64,000 nucleotides of DNA, from positions 558,001-622,000 of the forward strand of contig JBCAMK010000007.1 of the NCBI GenBank assembly GCA_038503065.1, read 5' to 3'. Positions 62,301 through 64,000 of the stretch are shown one piece after another. The notes under the pieces were generated by a model. That model saw only the letters and a list, made by a program, of their open reading frames with translations, did no database searches and had not been told where the DNA came from. Position numbers and translations under genes: made by a program. Numbering within the stretch: the first letter of the stretch is position 1; each line of letters starts with the position of its first letter. The DNA comes from Paragyromitra xinjiangensis (taxonomy: Eukaryota; Ascomycota; Pezizomycetes; Pezizales; Discinaceae).

Positions 62301-62549
62301 GCTGCTAGCACTGCTCTCCCATCCATCTGACGATGAGGACGCTTCTGTCCGCCGGGGCGCGATGACGTACTCGAGTAACCTACGCAGAACATTTTCGTCT
62401 CTCAGGTATTCGATAAGCTTAGTATTGTGCTGTTTCAACTCTTGGATCAAATCTGATTCGTCAAGTAGCTCTTCAAGGGTGACATCTGGTTTATCTAAGA
62501 TCGAGTCCAAGGTCGAGATGCTCGCGTAGCCTCCAAAACGCCAGAACAT
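59389..62549 (-). CDS. SAPS-family phosphatase regulatory subunit (Sit4-associated / PP6 subunit), three exons here
   Basis: Exons: 62549-61896, 61839-60238, 60177-59389. Introns begin GTAAGA and GTAAGG, with phase 0 joins, giving about 1014 residues if the stop at 59389 is used. The start MFWRFGGYASISTLDSILD is the typical SAPS start. The SAPS helical repeats continue through HLRMFWEFLERPSPLDPLQA, WLHAQNLMPQLLKFLSPEYS, VGVGIVIEVIRKNNSDYD, YLGTLLRLFATHVPDFMSLI and FKTCELMAELLHCSNMGLLN. A long acidic, Pro/Ser-rich insert (about residues 400-680) precedes a second helical block (PTILDFFFRFPWNNFLHNVV, VLGHKVLEKVSNSVWVEY). The family (SAP155/185/190, fission yeast Ekc1, PP6R) targets the Sit4/PP6 phosphatase in G1 control and nutrient signalling. 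The tail is Gly/Asp-rich; the true 3' end may lie further on (next feature). Confidence 0.92.
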
Positions 62550-64000
62550 GGTTGCTGGTGTTGATAAAATATGTGGTTGATGCGGTGGTGGTCAATGCTC
62601 GCTGTTGTCGTGTGGGGGAAGGGAGGCTGATGGCGATTACGCTATCTAACGAGATCTAATCTCACCCCCCTGCAAGCGAAGGTGATGATTATGACGATGC
62701 TACAGAAGGCTCGCGAGATGAGGTCTGCATAGGCTCCAGTAGTTAGCCGTCGATGCCCCAGTATTATTTTTTAACGAAGAGGCTCGAGGGGCCACGTGAA
62801 CACTAAGCGGAAGATATTGTTGCTTGGTGGGAGTATTGGAGAGGAGGAGTGATAGAAGCACAGGATGAGGGGAAGGGGACCGACCAACTAGAACAGAGTG
62901 CTAGTCCGTTGGGATGAGAAAGCTGATTTGTATGTGGACAGGTTTCGCATAGATCTGCTTAGCTAGGTCCACAGTATCTAGATTTGCCTGGGCAAGTGAG
63001 AAGATTCTCTGGAATAGCCTGTGGGAGCACGAGAGTGTGAGAGTCGTTGGCAGCAGTGATACGCAATGGGCGTCTAAGGAATGGCAGCGCGTCCTGATAC
63101 TGCCGACCATATAGCCCAGAAAGTGAGAACAGGGTGCGAAACAGAGAGAGACCAAGAAAAGGGAGAGACCAACAGGATGTAAATAGTTGGCTGGCTGGCG
63201 AGGATTTACACGTGCGCCGGGGAAACAACAAAAGGAGGGGCAATCAGCGAAGGGCAAGATACGAACCGCGATGACTACATGTACATGTACAGTATCATCT
63301 CTCTAGGAATGTTAAGAGATGATCATCCAGATGCCGGTGATTTCTATTTGAAGAAGCTCAAACTGCACGTTGCTTCTTCCTTTGCATGTTTTCTTTTATT
63401 TTTATTTTTCTGAGATCTCAGCTGAGCACAAGACCACAAGATGTACGTTTGTAGTACACTTTACTCCTTACTGAAATTACAGGTGATACAGACCCAACCT
63501 ATCATTATTTTGAGCTTGGGTCGGAAAGTATTTCGGATCACTGGATTTGCGTTGCATGGGATCCTACCGCCCCATCCGGCGACTCTAATCCTATGTTCGG
63601 AAACTCCCGAGGATTCGTTACCCAGGTCCCATAGAAGCCCCGATTAAATGTTGTTGCAAGTGAATTTATCCGAACCATCACCTCAGAGGCTTATGCAGAA
63701 AGCTGGCAACCAACTTGTCATAAAGATCCGGTGATTATCCAATAGTATGAAAGAACCAAGTCTAAATGGATACATAGACTTAGTACATATATCTTACAAA
63801 CGCACCGAGAAAGCATGAAGAAGACTTAAATAAGTTTCCTTCCTTCGAAGCCTAATTTTTGCGGCCAGAAGCCTCGTGTAGAGTAGGACAAGGAAATGAT
63901 CAAAAACCATGAAACGACAGCCACACACAGGGACCCCAAGCAATAAAACGGGGGGTCCGCTGTAATACCAACCCAATAACATAGCCCTCAAAGCATATTC
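62550..64000. other. Promoter of the SAPS gene and right-edge gene-free sequence
   Basis: About 1.45 kb. The first 250 bp contain pyrimidine-poor, GA-rich sequence as expected upstream of a minus-strand start. A double palindrome is at 63276-63289. ORFs at 62901-63257, 63441-63647 and 63794-63991 lack motifs. No edge-cut gene is evident. Confidence 0.45.
63276..63289. repeat. Double TACATGTA palindrome
   Basis: TACATGTACATGTA is two overlapping copies of TACATGTA and is itself a perfect 14-bp palindrome. It is the densest instance of the palindrome repeated through the window. Confidence 0.85.

Overview
This window reads as nuclear DNA of a filamentous ascomycete (Pezizomycotina). Most protein-coding genes are split by short GT-AG introns (about 45-140 bp), many with CTAAC/TACTAAC/CTGAC-type branch sites. 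The recognisable proteins are fungal: a Pho80/PCL-type cyclin, a GPI-anchored serine carboxypeptidase, an FMC1 LYR protein, a CDC4-type F-box/WD40 protein and a SAPS-family phosphatase subunit. Gene density is low, about one gene per 4-5 kb, with long gene-free stretches and signs of decayed repeats. That would suit a repeat-rich early-diverging lineage such as Pezizomycetes, but the placement is inference. I see no rRNA, convincing tRNA, CRISPR array or prokaryotic operon.

Left part (1-9586): the tail of an unrecognised gene at the edge, then about 9 kb almost without genes. The exception is one small two-exon gene for a Cys-rich zinc-ribbon-like protein (minus, 4514-4045). Middle-left (9587-23143): a leucine-rich-repeat protein (minus), a divergently placed low-complexity protein with a cysteine-rich end (plus), a 4 kb gap, then a CM1/Cnn_1N coiled-coil protein (minus) divergent from AHA1 (plus). 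From 23144 to 34156: a 5 kb gap with a possible hAT-type miniature element and a diverged tandem duplication, the intronless PCL-type cyclin, an intronless orphan gene, and FMC1. From 36981 to 41942: a seven-exon carboxypeptidase (minus) divergent from a four-exon DUF1295 steroid-reductase-like membrane protein (plus). From 41943 to 54343: mostly non-coding around CDC4 (plus, 46567-49977). Right part (54344-62549): PTH2 (plus) converging on the complex I 51 kDa subunit (minus), then the SAPS protein (minus), whose 3' end can be read in two ways.

Functional themes are housekeeping: cell cycle and protein turnover (PCL cyclin, CDC4, SAPS subunit), microtubule organisation (CM1 protein), Hsp90 cochaperone (AHA1), and mitochondria (FMC1, NDUFV1, PTH2). 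These genes are not an operon or cluster. The less ordinary signals are a strongly repeated palindrome TACATGTA confined to non-coding DNA, a possible membrane-anchored end on AHA1, an alternative acidic end on the SAPS protein, an intron in the LRR gene that cannot be joined in frame by GT-AG rules, and the small zinc-ribbon-like gene. Exon coordinates were worked out by hand from splice signals and reading-frame continuity. No alignment or search was run.
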